From Nereocystis luetkeana (taxonomy: Eukaryota; Sar; Phaeophyceae; Laminariales; Laminariaceae): DNA of 64,000 nucleotides. A program made the position numbers and the translations under genes. The stretch lies in the NCBI GenBank assembly GCA_031213475.1, contig JARUPZ010000014.1:4010535-4074534 (forward strand), in the 5' to 3' direction. This document shows positions 33,971 through 47,500 of the stretch, piece after piece (the stretch's first letter is position 1; each line of letters opens with the position of its first letter). The notes under the pieces are model-generated. The model did not search any database, was not told the origin of the DNA, and saw only the letters and a list, made by a program, of their open reading frames with translations.

Positions 33971-34662
33971 GGTGCTGGATGAGCCCGGTTGTGTACGCAG
34001 CCAGTACACTGGCCCCGCACACTGCGCTTCTTCGCCGAAGCCGGGACCGGTGGCGGCGAAGACGCGACTCCCGCCCCCCCCCTCCGGTTGGTGAGGGGGT
34101 TCCGCTAAAGGCGCCCTGCCGAAGGTACCTTTTACGCGATTTCCCTTCTCTACTGTAGGGCTGATTAAACAAAACGTTTAGTTTGGGAAATGTTTTCGTG
34201 ACTACAGCTTGTCCAGAAAAACGTTGAGGACCAAACCTCCCACGAGTTAAGCTGGAAAGTAAAAGTGACGATGAATCAAAAAAAAGTATTTCAAAGGTGA
34301 AATAGGTGGTAGATTGGCGGGAAGGAAACCCTAGAAAAAAAGGGACAAAATTTCACGATGCTACAGGAGTAATCCACAAAGCCCGAAACCTATCAGCGGT
34401 TAATGAAGCTTCATCCATCGTGCTCACGGCCTCCCTCCCTCTCTCCCCTCTCGCCTCTTTTGTGCGTGCCCTCTCTCGACGCCGCGCAGTTCGATGGGCT
34501 TCCATTGAATTACGAGTCGTTGTTGTGGGGCGTACGTAAATAGCCAATATACTGGAAACCCTGGCAGCCCCCCCAGCCAGCGTATCAGTTACCAGTGTAG
34601 CATCAATAGTGCCGGCACAGTACATACGGGTTCAGGGATCGACCCCATCCACAAAGCTACTA

Positions 34663-34766
34663 TTACGGGGGGCATAGTTAACAGGACCTATGGTATGCAT
34701 AAAAACCTTTATATTTGACCATTTTTAAAGACAATATTTGGTCCTATTAACTGTGTTCCCCCGTAA
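34663..34766. mobile_element. MITE-like palindrome, family 1
   Basis: Complete copy, TTACGGGGGGCATAGTTAAC to GTTCCCCCGTAA, with TA on both sides. Confidence 0.8.
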
Positions 34767-36980
34767 TAATGTGATGTTACGTGTATCCCAATTGTCGCAA
34801 GCGAACGCGAATTTCTAACCTTGACGGGTGCCAAAAAATAGCGACCCCGTTCGAGTTCGCTGAAGCCTTTTTATACTTGATTGAACTGTTGTTTTTTTAC
34901 GCGGCGTAACCCCAAAAAGCGTGCTGAGGAGCACGACGTCCACCACACCAACACAGACTACAAACCAACAAAGACAACGAACAGCAGCACAGCACTAGCG
35001 CTGAACAACACCAAGAGGGCCCAGCTGTACTCGCAGAAACGCTAGGGGTGACCCCTGCTGCTGCTGTGCTACTGATTTTACTGATGTTGCTGGTCTTGCT
35101 GCTGTGCTCCTGCTGCTGTGTTGGTATTTACTGGAGCCCGTTTCAAGCTGGCTAATACCGATTTCCTACGACCTCCACCCATCCAAGACAGACAACAGCT
35201 ACAGCATCGGAGCTGAACAACAAGAGAGCTCAGCTGTAAGCCGTTGCACAGGAAGAGTTGGGGTTGACCGCTGCGGCTGCCTGCTGCTGCTGTTACTGTG
35301 CTGCTGATTTTGCCAATACTGTTTCCTCTGCTAGTGCTGCTGCTGCCGCTGCTGCTGCTGCTGCCGCTGCTGCCGCTGCTGCTGCTATGTTGCCTTTGTT
35401 CAGGGATCCCTTCGGAGCTGGCTGAATATCCCAAAAGGGGTCACGTATTGTGGCCATGGCAACGAGACAACAACAGCAACAGCGACAACATTTGCCGCCT
35501 ACCATCCACCAAAGCACACCAAGTTGACGAGTTGCAAACAGCCTGCGGCGCGAGTAGCTAGCTTCAGCTATTCCTAGATATATGCATACCTAAAATTGTA
35601 AAAAAAAATGCCTGTTTTCGTGCATACATCTTTCTATGGGCACGTTTCGCGCAAACACTGAGGGGGTCGAGAGGGGAGAAGGCCGTCCGGTCACTGTCGT
35701 CGAGGTTCTGGCGCGATCCGTGCAGTGTGTAGCGCTAGGCGTCGTGCACTCAAAAGGCTGTGTTAGGCGGGAATTTCCCAGGGTTTCTATGTACATGGAG
35801 GCGTTATTATGTATTCTCTGTTACAGGAAATGCTGGTGTTTTTTGCCCATGCATAACTCTTCGTAAACGGCTTGGCTTGCCATACATCTGGGTTCCCTAC
35901 GCAGGGACCGGTGTGAGGAACACGGGCACCCAAGTTTGGCACACGGCACACAGCGCGCCCAGACTTGGATAAGAAGTACCCCAACCCCGTCCCTGCATAG
36001 GGAACCTGGAATTATGCCAAGCGGTGCCATTGCGAGAGAGATACCAGGAATGTATGAACAAAAAACACCAAGACAAGACGTCTATATGTCTGTCTGTCTG
36101 TCTGTCTGTCTGTCTGACTGCCTGTCTGCCATCATGGTCTCGCGATCCAGAGTGCTTTAGTCTCGCCTTGCAGTATGAGTAGAGAGGGCGGGTGGCACAA
36201 TCAGCGGGGCACTGGGTCTCATGCCTTCGCCGAGTCGTGGCCGTCTCGTGCTGAGCATTGCCGTCAATCTCGAGGCCCTTCCCGAACGACAGAGCCTGCG
36301 TGGCTGTTGGCCTTGCTGTTCAAAACTTGTAGTTAACCATGCATCATACCGGGTGGCAGACTGCTGTTCGTTCCCACACAGGACGCTAAGGGTGGCGACA
36401 AGTGAAAGGACGGTGGGATAGCCGAACTGATACCACCGACGACGAATGCAGGGAACGAAATGGTAGATCGTGTGGCAAGGTACCGGTTCGACTTATAAAT
36501 GTGGAACCTGCTACCACAGCCCCGAATCCCAGTACGTAGGTAGTTTGTTTCGGCTTTGGTTGATATATTTACTGAGGGGGGGGGTGCATGACAGCGTCAG
36601 TACTGACACCCGACAACGCTGTAGACGAGACTAGGAACGGGAAGACAGATCGAGTGGCAAGGACCCCCGCTCGGCTTTGTAAGCGGAGACGGGAGCCTAT
36701 GCTACTAGTGCCGTCTTGAGAACGATTTTCCTCCTTTGTTTATTTGCCTCGATTCTCTCCTTGTCTCCTGGTCTTCCTCCCAATCCTCATTTAAGCCGTT
36801 TTCTCGAATTCTCTCTTCTTCGCGTTGCCACGTCCGTGCAGCAGTCGCACACTCTTGTTCAGCACGCGTACTACGTGTTCTTCTTGCAGCATTTTTGATA
36901 GTCTTGCGTCATGCCTGTATGTATTGATGTAGGTCTCATTTCTTGGATTCCTAGTGGATTTTACTATTCTCTTAGTATTA

Positions 36981-37110
36981 TTACGGGGGGGCATATAGTA
37001 GTTAATAGTACCAAATATTGTTAGTAAAACGGTTAAATATATACCAGGTACAAGGGACGTTTTTATGTAAACCATAGGTCCTATCAACTACCTGGTATGG
37101 CCCCCCGTAA
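36981..37110. mobile_element. MITE family 1 copy carrying two micro-insertions
   Basis: Inverted copy of 130 bp instead of about 105. The extra length is two inserts absent from the other copies: one around TATACCAGGTACAAGGGACG (37,041-37,060) and one CCTGGTA between AACTA and TGG (37,091-37,097). TA flanks both element ends. Confidence 0.8.
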
Positions 37111-38022
37111 TAGTTAGAATTCTCTTGGTTGGCTCGTTCACGGTGTTTTCGTACCCGTTACGTTGACATTTCCTTCGCCAACCTTGCTCCAATTGCGATT
37201 ATTCTGGTTTTCTCCGTGTCACAGTCTTGCGATCACACCATTCGTACGAGTATGGTAATCTCTGCATGGTGACGAATCAAGACGGGCACTGGGTGTACTG
37301 CTGTTGGGTAGAAAGAACGGCGGTGTAACGTGAAGACCGCACACACCACGCACATAGTTAATGTTGTGTTGTCCCCGGCCTCCGGCCTTCGTGCCTCCAT
37401 AGCTCCATGGTATCGTGCTGTCTCGCTTCGCTTTTCGCCATATGCGGCACAATCCCGTTGGACGAAAAGATATGCTTCGTACATGCTACGTGTGGTGGCT
37501 GACGTTACGTGTGTACCCTCACCCAACACACTACACGAGCGAATCCTTACCTTTCCGTATACATTGATTACTCTCGGATTTTTTTTGGTTTTTCCTGATA
37601 TGTGCTTGCTGCATCTATGTATCCTGTTGAAACAGAATTTCGTGATAGCGTACCTTGCGTCCTCGACTACTGAGCTACTATTAATAGGGTGGCGTAACCT
37701 GGGCGCTATTGAATGCTGAACACTGGACTTGATGACAGTACAAAAACTGCTCGAAACAGCAGTCGCCCAACAACACACAAGGTACGTTCCAATTCGTCCG
37801 GAATTGTACCCGTTTTTGTTTCGATGTGAATAGCTGAACAATCCACATGTTACCGGGTAATGGTGTGTACATACCAGTATCACGGGCAGCAGCTCTATAT
37901 ATATACCCGCCTCGCCCACCTTCCCCATTCCTCTGCCGGGGCCTCCAGCAAGCTTGCCGGGAAGCTTGGCCACTCCGTCTCGTCCATCTTGGCGTGCTAA
38001 CCACACGCACTTGTTGTTGCAA

Positions 38023-38180
38023 CAACAGCAGCACTGCCTGCTGTGAGCAGGTGATATGTGAGCACTTCGAAGAGTGTCAGAGTGTTCCAAGAGGGTTTTG
38101 CAGCGGCAGCAGCAGCACTACCTGCTGTAAGCAGGTGAGATGTGAGCACCTCCGAGAGTGCCAGTGTTCCAAGAGGGTTT
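38023..38180. repeat. Tandem duplication of about 78 bp with an internal hairpin
   Basis: Two direct units, each with CCTGCTGTNAGCAGG (a hairpin), GATGTGAGCAC and GTGTTCCAAGAGGGTTT, about 365 bp upstream of the lipoate-ligase-type start codon. Whether they regulate it is unknown. Confidence 0.75.
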
Positions 38181-38544
38181 ATTTTGGTTCTGGAGGCGTT
38201 TTTAAATTATTCAACACTCCACCACCGGGACCCTGGACGCTGATGATGACTGGCTAGTGCCCGGAACACTCCTGTGATTGCGCTTCTTGTCGTCAGGCAT
38301 AGGATGGAGGATGAACTCGTAAGTATTGTTCTATTTACAACAGCACCCCCGAGCAAATTCCAGAGTTCCAACCAGTGTTCCAGTCATTCCCATTGCAGTG
38401 TTGTAAACCTTTTCGAGAAGGTGAAATAAGGATTTCCACTGGTTCTCGAGGCGTTATGATAAATTTGAAATCCCCGAACCGACGCTCCGACGCTGTGTTG
38501 GGGCAATCACTTGCTTGTGCTGTTCGTCCCGCGTCGTGCCTGGG

Positions 38545-41500
38545 ATGGAGCGTGTCCTGAGAGTGCTCCGACTGAAGCACGTGCCGATATTTCAGCAGCT
38601 GTGCATCGAAGAGGCGCTGTTCTACAAGAGCAGCTCGAACTGGTGGGAAACATGCGCTTTGTTTGTTTTACCTGATGGTACCGGGAGCGAGGGTATGATA
38701 CTGGTTCGTACGTACTGGTACCGTAAATATTTGCTCCCCACAGCATGGCTGAACGCAATCAACTTGAGGAACACCATGAATCTGCTACGCACCGACTGCT
38801 GTTAAAGTAACGGTGCGAATTCATGATCTAGAGTCTAGACTACAGCAGCAACAGCAGGAGAAGCAAGAGATGCAGGTCCAGCAGTACTGGCTGCCTGCAC
38901 GAAACACTTGTGCAGAGCGGAGCCAAATTTTTCGTCCACCGGCTACGTATGTACCAGGTCAGTATTCTATGATACCAGGTACTGCTATTACTGCTCCTGT
39001 AGTCTACGCAAAGGCCGACGTACTGTAGGATCTGACCCATACCTGGTACATTCCTAAACGCATACTCGGTATTATACCTACTGGTATACTGTACTGTCTC
39101 TTCCCGCCCCATCTCCCCCTCTATATCTCGCCACCCCGTCCCCGCCCCCCCACCATTTTGCCATCCGACACGCCTTTTCTCTCCGGCACCCCGCCTCTGT
39201 CATTTTCGTCTCCGGCGTAACTTAGGCTCCTGCTTAACGAAGGACCCCCTAACGTCTCCCCCAGCGTGGTGCTAGGCATCTCTGGCAAGCCCGAGAAGAT
39301 GTGTAATCTTGACTTGGTCCAGAGGGATAAGGTCAGCCCTCATCCGCCATCCTTCACCCCCCATCGCCCACCCTCCAGCCCCCATTGCCCACCATCTACC
39401 CCCCACCCCCGCCCCCCACCCGTCATCCCCCAACCCTCCATCCCCCTTCCCCATCCCCCACCCCTGCTGGGTCTTTCTTGTTGCCCCTCCGTGCAGTCAT
39501 GGTGAAACCCTCAACGTACATTTATTTTGTCATCGTGCCTCCATCCCCCATCCCCATCTCCCGTCCCCAACCCCCGCCCCCCGGTAATTTTGACGCCGCT
39601 GGGCAGTCGTGTTGAAACCGCCAACGTGCCTTGGATATGGTGCCTCACACCCCCTACCCCCCCCACACATTCTCCACTCCCCACCTTCAATCTCCCCATC
39701 CCCGATCCCCGCTCCCCCTTTCTTTCTGCGCCGCTGTGCAGTCATAGTGAAAAACCCTCGACGTACCTTTGCGGTTGCGCCTTCATCCCCGATCCCCACC
39801 CTCCACTCCCCTCCCCCCATCCCCCATCCCCGCCTCTCCAGTCACGCTGAAACCCGGTACGTACCTTTGCTGCTATAGTGCTCCCGAAATTCTCATGCCC
39901 CCCCGCATGTTGTTTTGGGGCGGGTCTACAAGCGTCACCGCGAGCCTAGTCGAAGCCGGACCCTCCTCCTCCCGCCCTCACCCCTTTCCCCCCTGGCAAC
40001 AGGTGCCGCTGATCAAGAGGTTTTCAGGCGGAGGCACTGTCATCGTCGACAGCAACACAATGTTTGCCTCGTTGATCATGAACCAGGTAAGCAAGACCAG
40101 CCCGAGGACGCCCACCCCTACGAGTACGGTATGACCGAACGCGGGCCGTGGATGAAAACGTCCTGGGGCCCATGCCACGCTATGTGTCGAAGTGTCAAGC
40201 GGCGTACGCGCGTGCGGTCACGTACGCGTCGTCTGTGCTCCATCACCCGCTGTTCCTGCGTCGTCGCGTGATATTGCGCTCACAGCACCCGGCGCCCGGC
40301 GCCCAGAGGTATCGGTGTCGGCGTGTCTGTGGTGGTGGTGGTATGACCAGGGATAGGGTCGAACCGAGAGGGCCAGAGTATCCACCAGAACGAGTAGTTG
40401 CTTGCGAATATTTCGTACGTACAGATTGGAGCTTTCCTTTATTTTCACGCGGGCGTTGCCAAACTACTTTTGCAGCCAAATCGAAACCAATCTAAAACCT
40501 TCCTGTAAATTGTCGGGCTTACAAACGGAACAAACGGACACCAACATGGTTGAAACATTCCCTGTGATTCGGCCGGGTTTGCCGATGTAACGATTGGAGC
40601 TTTCCCAAAAAAATCCGCGTCTACCATGTAATCCGACAGAACAACCCCTTCCCTGATGAGTACCCTCGACGCACCTCGCACGCGCTCGCGCTCCGCAGGC
40701 GGACGTTCCTGAGTGCAAGCCTTACCCCAGAGATATCATGGACTGGAGCAAGTGAGTCGTCATAGCTAAGGCTGTGAGCTGGCTGACTTTAAGTCGCTCG
40801 CCTACTAGTTGGTAGTTGATTAGGTAGGTTCCATGATAAGAGTATAGGTCTGTGACGGGGCTGGCTATAAATAGCCGACTAGTTGGTAGTTGGGGATGCC
40901 CTGTTCGTTAGGTCTCTTGAAATGACAGTTACGCACCGGCTGGTACCATTGCCTACTGTGGATTATGTTGACTCTTGATTTCTGAGGTTGTAAGTGGTGA
41001 CGCACGAGGCTCACTTCTTCTTCTACCCCTCCCCTGTGGGAGACCAATAGTACATGATGACCTGAAACATCCATCCATAGACTGCCATGCAGTCTGGGCT
41101 ACCGTTGCCTGAGGCTACGAACATTATCGAGTGAGTGCTGGTCCACAGCCTCATGGGGGATGACATCGGAGACCTTTGGGCTCCTCAAGTATGGGGAACA
41201 GAGTTTGTCTTCGAGCAGCTGAATCAACGAAGTGCAAGACGCTGGGGGAGAAATTGCGCCGCTTTGGGACATGTGGCCTCGAACACAGAGAATGCGGGAG
41301 GAGTCCGATGGGAAGCAACTGCTAGTCATCGCCGGTACGGCAGGGAAGGATGATATACCACCATCGTCGGAACTCTCCGATGGTGGATGCGAGAGCCGGG
41401 TGGAGGATCCCGCAGACGATGCCGTGAAGACAACGTCGCAGCTACTGCTATAAAGTTGAAGCGGCAACTAAGCCCTACGGCGGAAGAAAAAACGTAGGCA

Positions 41501-44500
41501 AGGGACCAGCTGCAGCAGCAACTTATGCCTCACGTATGGTGGGAGTTCAACCATATGCACCTCTGCCGTGTGGCAGAAAGGGCTGGTACAGCAGGGAGGG
41601 ATGATATACCACCGTCGCCGGAACTCTCCGAGTGTGGATGCGAGAGCCGGGTGGAGGATCCTGCAGACGATGCCGTGGAGACGACGTCGCAGCTACTGCT
41701 GTACAGTAGCAGTAGCAACTGTAAGCCCTACGGCGGACGCAGAACCGTAGGCAGGGAGCACCAGCAGCAGCTTATATCCTACGTATGGTGGGAGTTTAAC
41801 CATATGAACCTCTGCCGTGTGAAGCAGATAGGGGGAGGGCGTGCAGCAGCGCCAGCTGAAAGCCCTACGGCGGGAGTTCAGCCGTGGGCCGCTGTGGGTA
41901 TCGGATGGGGGGCGTTTAAGCCGTGCGGGACTTATTCCCCGTATGCAGGAGGCAGCAGGTATGGATATTCGCAAAGCAAGGAACATTCTGCTCACTCCGC
42001 GTGAAGCCGCACAGTCGCCATGCTGTGCGCGCCCCCCCACCATGAGGGGGTGGGGAAGCCGCTTGGCGTACTAGTCGCGTGCCCTCTGCTGAACAAAGTT
42101 TAGTTGCGGAGGAAGCGAGCGCCTGGGAAACGGGTGCTGTCTGCAGCAGTCCTATAAACGCCGGGAAATAACGTCTGCACGGCAACACATAATTCATGAC
42201 TGAGCAGCAGCAGCAGCAGCAGCGGGAAGGTTATGGAGTGGACAGTCGGGTATCTCGTCAGCTGGAGGTGTTTAGTGGTCCGGCTACTTCGCAGGCGAGA
42301 GGTTACGTCTAGCCTTTCTGAAGGGTAGTCGTGTAAGCAATTTTCTTCTGCGATTGGATACACCTGTCGGTCGAAGTACGTTCTTGATCGTACAAATGAA
42401 GATACAGTACGTCACTTTCGACTGTGTTTGCATTCGTTCCGGGTACGAGTAAGTCGTATATGATAGATACCGTTTGTGACGTGCGAGGGATTTATATTAT
42501 ATGGTATTTATCGTTTTCCCGAGTAAGTGGTGGATACTACGTAGGATAAGTATCGTTTGCCACTGGTTACGGATCTCTGAATGGCATGGAATGTGGTCAT
42601 TACCCGGGAACAGTCGTGAACGATACGAAGGTTTCGTCCTGGGTGGTATACGTAGCCTTTTCTTTTTTCGCCGGGTGGTTTTGAAATTTATTTTCATGTT
42701 CAAATCCAACCGTCTTTGTAAATCAGAAAAAAAAAAAAAAAAAACTTGTCGGGTTTTTCTCGTGTAGACAGGACCAGAAGGGGACTGGTAGAACTGATGT
42801 GTCTATGCATTTTTGACGGCTTGCGGAAGTGAGGGTACGGAGGTGCACCTCGAGAGGCGCAGTGCTGATACGTGGCATTGACGGTGGCTACTGATTTTGT
42901 TGGTTAGTGTGGGAACCTTTTCGTTCGTGCCTTTTTGCTGTTGGCATGAGGGGTTGCGTATTTTTTCGCGATCGGTTCTTCTACCACCAGTATTGTTTCG
43001 CGAAGGTTGGGTTTGTTCGTGAAGAAGAAGAATGGAGCGTTTGACGTTCTGCGGAGGGTCGAATAACTTCGTCGGCTGGGAGCGCTCAGGCTGTTCGTGT
43101 TGAAATTTGCAGCTAGGTTTCATGTGTTGTGTTTTTCGGTTATGATACTCCAAAGCCCAAAAAGGGAGTATTTTTCGGTTTTATGATGTATCACAAGCGA
43201 CTGGTAAATCGGGTAGTTTTAATGCGAGATAAAATATTTTTTTGAAAAAGGTGTATGTTATCTCGCGTCCATCGTAGCGATCTCTGTATCCATGCATTGG
43301 TAGTAAGGGACAAAGGTCTGTTTTTGTCCGGGAAATCTCGCGATCTCTGGCATGATAATTTTCGGCTTTTTGTTTTTTATTGTTTTGGGCGCGACTACTG
43401 TAATTTTTTCCGTGATTGCAAAAGTTTTATGTGGGATTGAGGGAGAGGCTTGTGCTCATCGTCGGGATGAGTTTCCTCTTGCCGTTGCTGCGGTTGATTT
43501 AGGCCGAGGAGTTGCGTTCTGGCGTTCTTGGTTCGTTCCTGTTATGTAAAGAGTAAAGAGCCAGGGGGGGTGTTTCGTTTGGTCTCTTTAAATCACAGCT
43601 ACGTGCCGGTTGGTACCATTGTTTTTTGTTGACTATGTGACTCTCGACGTCTGAGGTTGTAAGTAGTGACGCACGAGGCTTGCTTCTTCTACCAGTGTCG
43701 GAGGCCAATAATACATGACCTGGAACATCCACCCATAGACTGCTATGCACTCTGGGCCACCGTTGCCTGGGGCTACGACCCTCTCCCCCCTCCTTCCCCC
43801 CGCCCGCAGACGACCAGTGGTGTTTTGGTTGTTGCCAACGGTAACCACAACGCTTGGATTTTGAGTTTGTGTCATGTCTTGGTATTTATCGATCGAGTGT
43901 TTGGCTGGTTGTTTCATTCGGCTAGTTGCTTGTTTTGGATTGGCTGTCTGCGTTGTTAGTTGGCTGTATATCGAGGGCCTGACGGTTGTTAATCGAGGCC
44001 TTTTGGGTTGAAAATTAAACCCTGCTGCTGGCACACCGAGGCTGTTCGGGTTGAAAGCCCAGAATGTGAATCGTGAATTGTACGTCGAGACCTTCGGGTT
44101 GTACGTAGGTCCAGACCTTCTGCCTTCGTTTATTCTGTCATTTTTACTCGCTCGGTTCGTTTGGTTTGTTGATCGCTTGTTAATCGAGGCCTTTCAATTT
44201 GCTAAATCGAAGCCTTTTTGGGGGTTGTATGTCGAGCCTCTACGGATTTCAATTCGAGCGCGCTGCTGGTTGTGCCCCGAGGTTTTCTGTTTGAAGATCC
44301 AGGGCCTTCGGGAATATGAATAGTGTGATCGCAGATTGAGACCTTCGGGTTGTGTGGGTCCAGGCAGTCGGGTTGTAGAAAGGACGCGCGCTACGATAGA
44401 GCAGGCATTTTTGGGCAAAAAAAAACAAATAGCCGGAACTCCTCGACTGAGGAACTACCCAAAATATCGCTGGAGAAAAGCTTTTGTTCCCACGATTTTT

Positions 44501-47500
44501 CGATAAATCCCTCAAGACATGGGGCTGTTCTCCGGATGAAACGTTTCGGTTTTGCTTAGAGAACAGGTTTTGGCTTGCAGATAGTTTGGAGCTCTTAGGA
44601 ATGTATTAGGTGAACGTATGTCCCAGCATGCATCATGGAGGCCTTTCTTGTAGTAAATCTGGACCTCCCAAGCTCTAACTCCGGACCTTCTGGTTGCAAG
44701 CCGACGCCTCGGGCTGCAGACAGAGGGGTTGGCTGAAACCGAGACTAGGGGATCGCTCGCGGCATCGCCTCCAGACGAAAATAAACGATACACTACGCGA
44801 CAGCAGCTAAACTTCTCCTGTTTTGGCTCGTAGGGCTCGCGGCTTACCGTGATGTCAACGTTGAGCATGGGCTCTTTTTCGAGGCCATTATACAGAATGT
44901 AGAGTGGTGTTCCTTGCTGGGCACAAATGTTTACCGGTAAAATTCTTGCTTGTAAACTATAAAAAGTAAAATCTGCCCGGAATTCTTAACTCCTGAATTA
45001 TAAACACGCATAGCATATATCGCGTACTGCACTGGCTCTCCGTTGGCAACCGAGCACGCGTTTGTGTGACGATTTTTATCTCGCCGACGAAATATCAACT
45101 ATTCGACCAATTTGGCGTGGAGATTATTTTTTAACAGCTTTCTCGGGATGCTGAGCCGATGGGTGTGGGTTCTGCATTAACTACTGACGCAACCACCGCT
45201 CTCCGTGTTCGCAGGTTTTGCTGAACATCAGAGGACGGATCACGACCTACGGTAGATAATCTATAGATCCTAGTCTGTTCGTTGTAGGGGGTGCCGTGCA
45301 GGATATGTACCGTGCAGATCCGACCCGGAAAAAGTTTGCTAGATCGTGCAACATGAGCCATCATGCAGCTCAGGAATATGTCTGGCCTGAACGATCTGGA
45401 GTATGCCGTTGAGGTTGGAAATCTGTTCAGTGGGTGCAAGTTTGTTACGCCCCCCACGCTCCCCCCCCCCCCAACTCCCAGCGTATGTGAGCCATGATTC
45501 CGCTTCGCGTTGCTGTTTCTCCTGGCTGCTGCTCGTAGGGGTATTTATGGTCCGGCGTTCAGGAGCATCGCCACCGACCCCGGCACCGAGCTAGGGTTGA
45601 GGGAGAATGACTACGTTTTCGGCGACCTCAAGGTTTGTACTTGACACATGCCGGCGGTTCGGTTGCGAAGGGGAGCGTGCGCGCGCGTGCGTTCCTTGAA
45701 GCCTTGCTTCTGACAATTTGTTCGAAAGAGTCTCTTGCCCCGGCTACTCTGTAGGAGGGGGGAGAGAGAGAAAGACATAGAGAGAGTGCATGAAAAAATA
45801 AATCGGGGGGGGGGGGGGGGGGCGTACTCATTGGTTATTCGCCTTGGTCATTTGAAAAATGACCACGCCTCCCTTTCGAGACGAAGCTTCGGGGGGGGCG
45901 GGGGGGTAGTCCTAACCCTAGCACTGAAACCCTCAAATGCACCAAACCCCGTACACTAGCGTTTGGCTTGCGAAATTCCCCCACAGGCTTGCGTCAACAA
46001 ATAAATAGGGTTCGTACAGCAGTTGGCGCCATCGGTACCCTCCACCGACGGATACCGAAACCCTGGAGTGGTGCGTTAACGTATCACATCCGATCCCATC
46101 CCATTCCGTCCCAACTCAACCCATCCCATTCCATCTCATCCGATCCCATCCCATCCGATCTCATCCCATCCCACCCCATCCCGTCCCATCCTATATAATA
46201 AGATAACGTCCCACAGCATCCCATTGCCTTCTAACCCGTCCCATCCCACCCACCCCATTCCATTCTAACCCGTCCCATCCCACCCCATCCCATTCCGTTC
46301 TAACCCATCCCATCCCTTCGCATTCCACCCCCTGTCGTGGTGCGTCATCCTCGTCGTCGTGTTTTCTGACGCGCGGCAGTTCGGCGGCAACGCGCAGGCC
46401 ATCACAAAGGGCCGTTGGCTGCATCACACCTCCTTCCTATGGGGCTTCGATCCTTCCAACATGCTCTACCTGCGGATGCCAGAAAAGAGGGCAAGTAGCG
46501 CTACCGCCCCACCCCCCCCCGCCCCGCCCACGCAAGCCAGTAGCTGTAGTGACAACCGAACTCGGTGGCTTGATGGCGCCGGCGGCACGGCTCTGGCGTT
46601 TAGCATCCATCTGTTTTCTGTCGTTGTGCGGTGTTGCAATTCTCTCGGACGTGTCTCGAGGGTGCTGCAGCTGCTGCTGCTGCTGCGCGCAGTTAGTGCC
46701 ATCGCGGGGCACACGCACAGTAGATACCGGCTGCCGATGCTAGCGATGGTGACCTCTTTCGCCCCTCAGGTCATTCGCGAGAGTAGCGCTCGACTTCTCC
46801 CACCGAAAGGTTCCCTGCTCGGGAGTTCCTGAAGAAGTGTGAGCGTGTTTCTCCGCACCTGCGTCACGATTGTCCTCGTCCTGCCTCCGTCTGCCGCTGC
46901 CGTTGCCGCGTAGCGCAACGGACGGAGAACAACAGCTAACCGAAGCCTCGCCGCGCGTGCGTGCCGGCCTAGATTTTTGGGGGCAGATTGCTTGGAAACA
47001 GCGTACCTCGAAATAATGCTGGAGCAACTGAAGAACAAGGACTGATGTGCGTATTAGAGTGAAGCATATATATATTTTCCCCTCCGTTTGCTTTGCTTCG
47101 TGTATTTTTTTGTGGTTCGCAGCCCCAGTACCGAGGTGATCGAGACCACAAGGCCTTTTTGACTCCCCTTCAGAAGCACATCGAGCACCGAGAGGACCTG
47201 TGGCCTGCGCTGAAGGTATATACCTGGTATACCATGATACATCCTCCTACTCGCATTTTCGTTTTGGTCTGTTCGACCCCCTTGTTTCGCTTTTTTTCTG
47301 GACAGTTGTCCCGCGTTTATTCACGGATTTATCCCGCTTTGTCGTCGGCGGAGTTACGCCGTTTTTTTATTGTTGTTAATCATTTGCCCTGTTTTTCCGG
47401 CGGAGTTTGGCCGCTTTTTGCGGTGGAGTTATGCAGCTGTTGTCGAAGAAATTGCGGATATACCCCGCTTTTGTTGGCGGACGTGGAGACGCGGACAACC

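Larger units (their letters stand above)
33970..38544. other. Repeat-rich spacer between genes 2 and 3
   Basis: No coding exon is supported. It holds CTG/CAG-rich stretches at 35,050-35,400, (TGTC)n at 36,086-36,115, a duplicated block of about 110 bp at 36,424-36,530 and 36,603-36,713 (shared ...GGCAAGG...TTATAA/TTGTAAG...), MITEs at 34,663 and 36,981, and a 78-bp tandem duplication at 38,023-38,180. The promoters of the divergent genes 2 and 3 should lie here. Confidence 0.6.

Noticed and set aside
37233..38090. 285-codon minus frame
   Set aside because: No motif, no matching exon neighbours, unusual composition, and it overlaps triplet-rich DNA; chance frame.
46080..46330. Telomere-like repeat
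   Set aside because: The ATCCC pentamers are irregular and not a known telomere unit.
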